A DNA stretch of 64,000 nucleotides from Cellulomonas sp. 73-92 (GTDB lineage Bacteria > Actinomycetota > Actinomycetes > Actinomycetales > Cellulomonadaceae): positions 372,001-436,000 of the forward strand of contig NZ_MKTH01000008.1 in NCBI RefSeq assembly GCF_001898175.1, written 5' to 3'. Position 1 is the stretch's first letter. Each line of letters begins with the position of its first letter. The notes under the pieces were generated by a model, which worked only from the letters and a program-made list of their open reading frames with translations, was not told the origin of the DNA and did no database searches. The position numbers and the translations under genes were made by a program. Of the stretch, positions 63,907-64,000 are shown in pieces.

Positions 63907-64000
63907 GACGACTCCTCTCGCGAGGGGCCGGGCCCCTTCCGGACCCGTTCGCCCGCGGCGGCCCGAGGCACGCCCGCTGGCGGGGCGGCCGGGACGTCTG

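Overview
The window is GC-rich actinobacterial chromosome, most like Cellulomonadaceae or a neighbouring Micrococcales family. This placement is inferred from gene order (rpmG, a MaoC pair, murB, adenosine-deaminase-like gene, aspartate aminotransferase, tRNA-Trp, secE, nusG, rplK, rplA, then rplJ, rplL, rpoB, all on the minus strand except the two metabolic genes), the long acidic NusG N-terminus, GTG/TTG starts, an ANTAR protein and a LigD/Ku pair. No plasmid, phage or CRISPR signature was found.

Layout. 1-3.8 kb: rpoB (5' part), rplL and rplJ, with an L10 leader, a promoter and an intrinsic terminator. 3.85-15.1 kb: an island of protease and regulator genes inserted exactly between rplJ and rplA. 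It holds two TPR-CHAT (caspase-fold) proteins, an S8 subtilisin-like peptidase, a trypsin-like peptidase with a 360-bp PFTE repeat tail, two sigma-70-like factors, and two related small beta-domain proteins each translationally coupled to one sigma factor. None of the proteases shows a signal peptide. 15.3-19.2 kb: rplA, rplK, nusG, secE, tRNA-Trp and an aminotransferase. 19.3-21.6 kb: a decayed DUF222/HNH gene with internal repeats. 22-32.8 kb: an alpha/beta hydrolase, a membrane-anchored protein, an ABC-2 exporter, a NarL-type two-component system, an adenosine-deaminase-like enzyme, a VOC gene cut short by a small repeat element, a phospholipase D-like protein and murB.

32.9-42.8 kb: a tightly coupled operon for a phosphonate/phosphite-type ABC transporter (HAD phosphatase, phnD, phnC, two phnE) with an RpiR regulator; two tandem MFS genes facing a LacI regulator across two palindromic operators; the MaoC pair; rpmG. 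43-47.2 kb: an arsenic region (ArsR with GNAT, divergent arsM, arsC, an ArsR-phosphatase fusion, a DUF1275 protein) that also holds two related 60-63-residue proteins ending in a double cysteine. 47.3-54.6 kb: a lipoprotein, a MarR/MFS efflux pair, an enolase coupled to a phosphoglycerate-mutase-like protein lacking the catalytic histidine, and another MFS. 54.6-64 kb: FHA protein, SDR, PAS-ANTAR regulator, EEP nuclease family protein, nucleotidyltransferase, DUF2171-like, LigD, Ku, CBS and two small proteins, an assemblage that looks like stress and DNA-repair functions.

The strongest candidate for a new system is the CHAT/S8/trypsin/sigma island: two half-modules, each with a TPR-CHAT protein, a sigma factor and a small partner, plus two serine proteases, sitting inside the ribosomal-protein/RNA-polymerase supercluster. 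A regulated proteolytic cascade is an inference from domain content and gene coupling. The second candidate is the CC-tail small protein family next to the arsenic genes.
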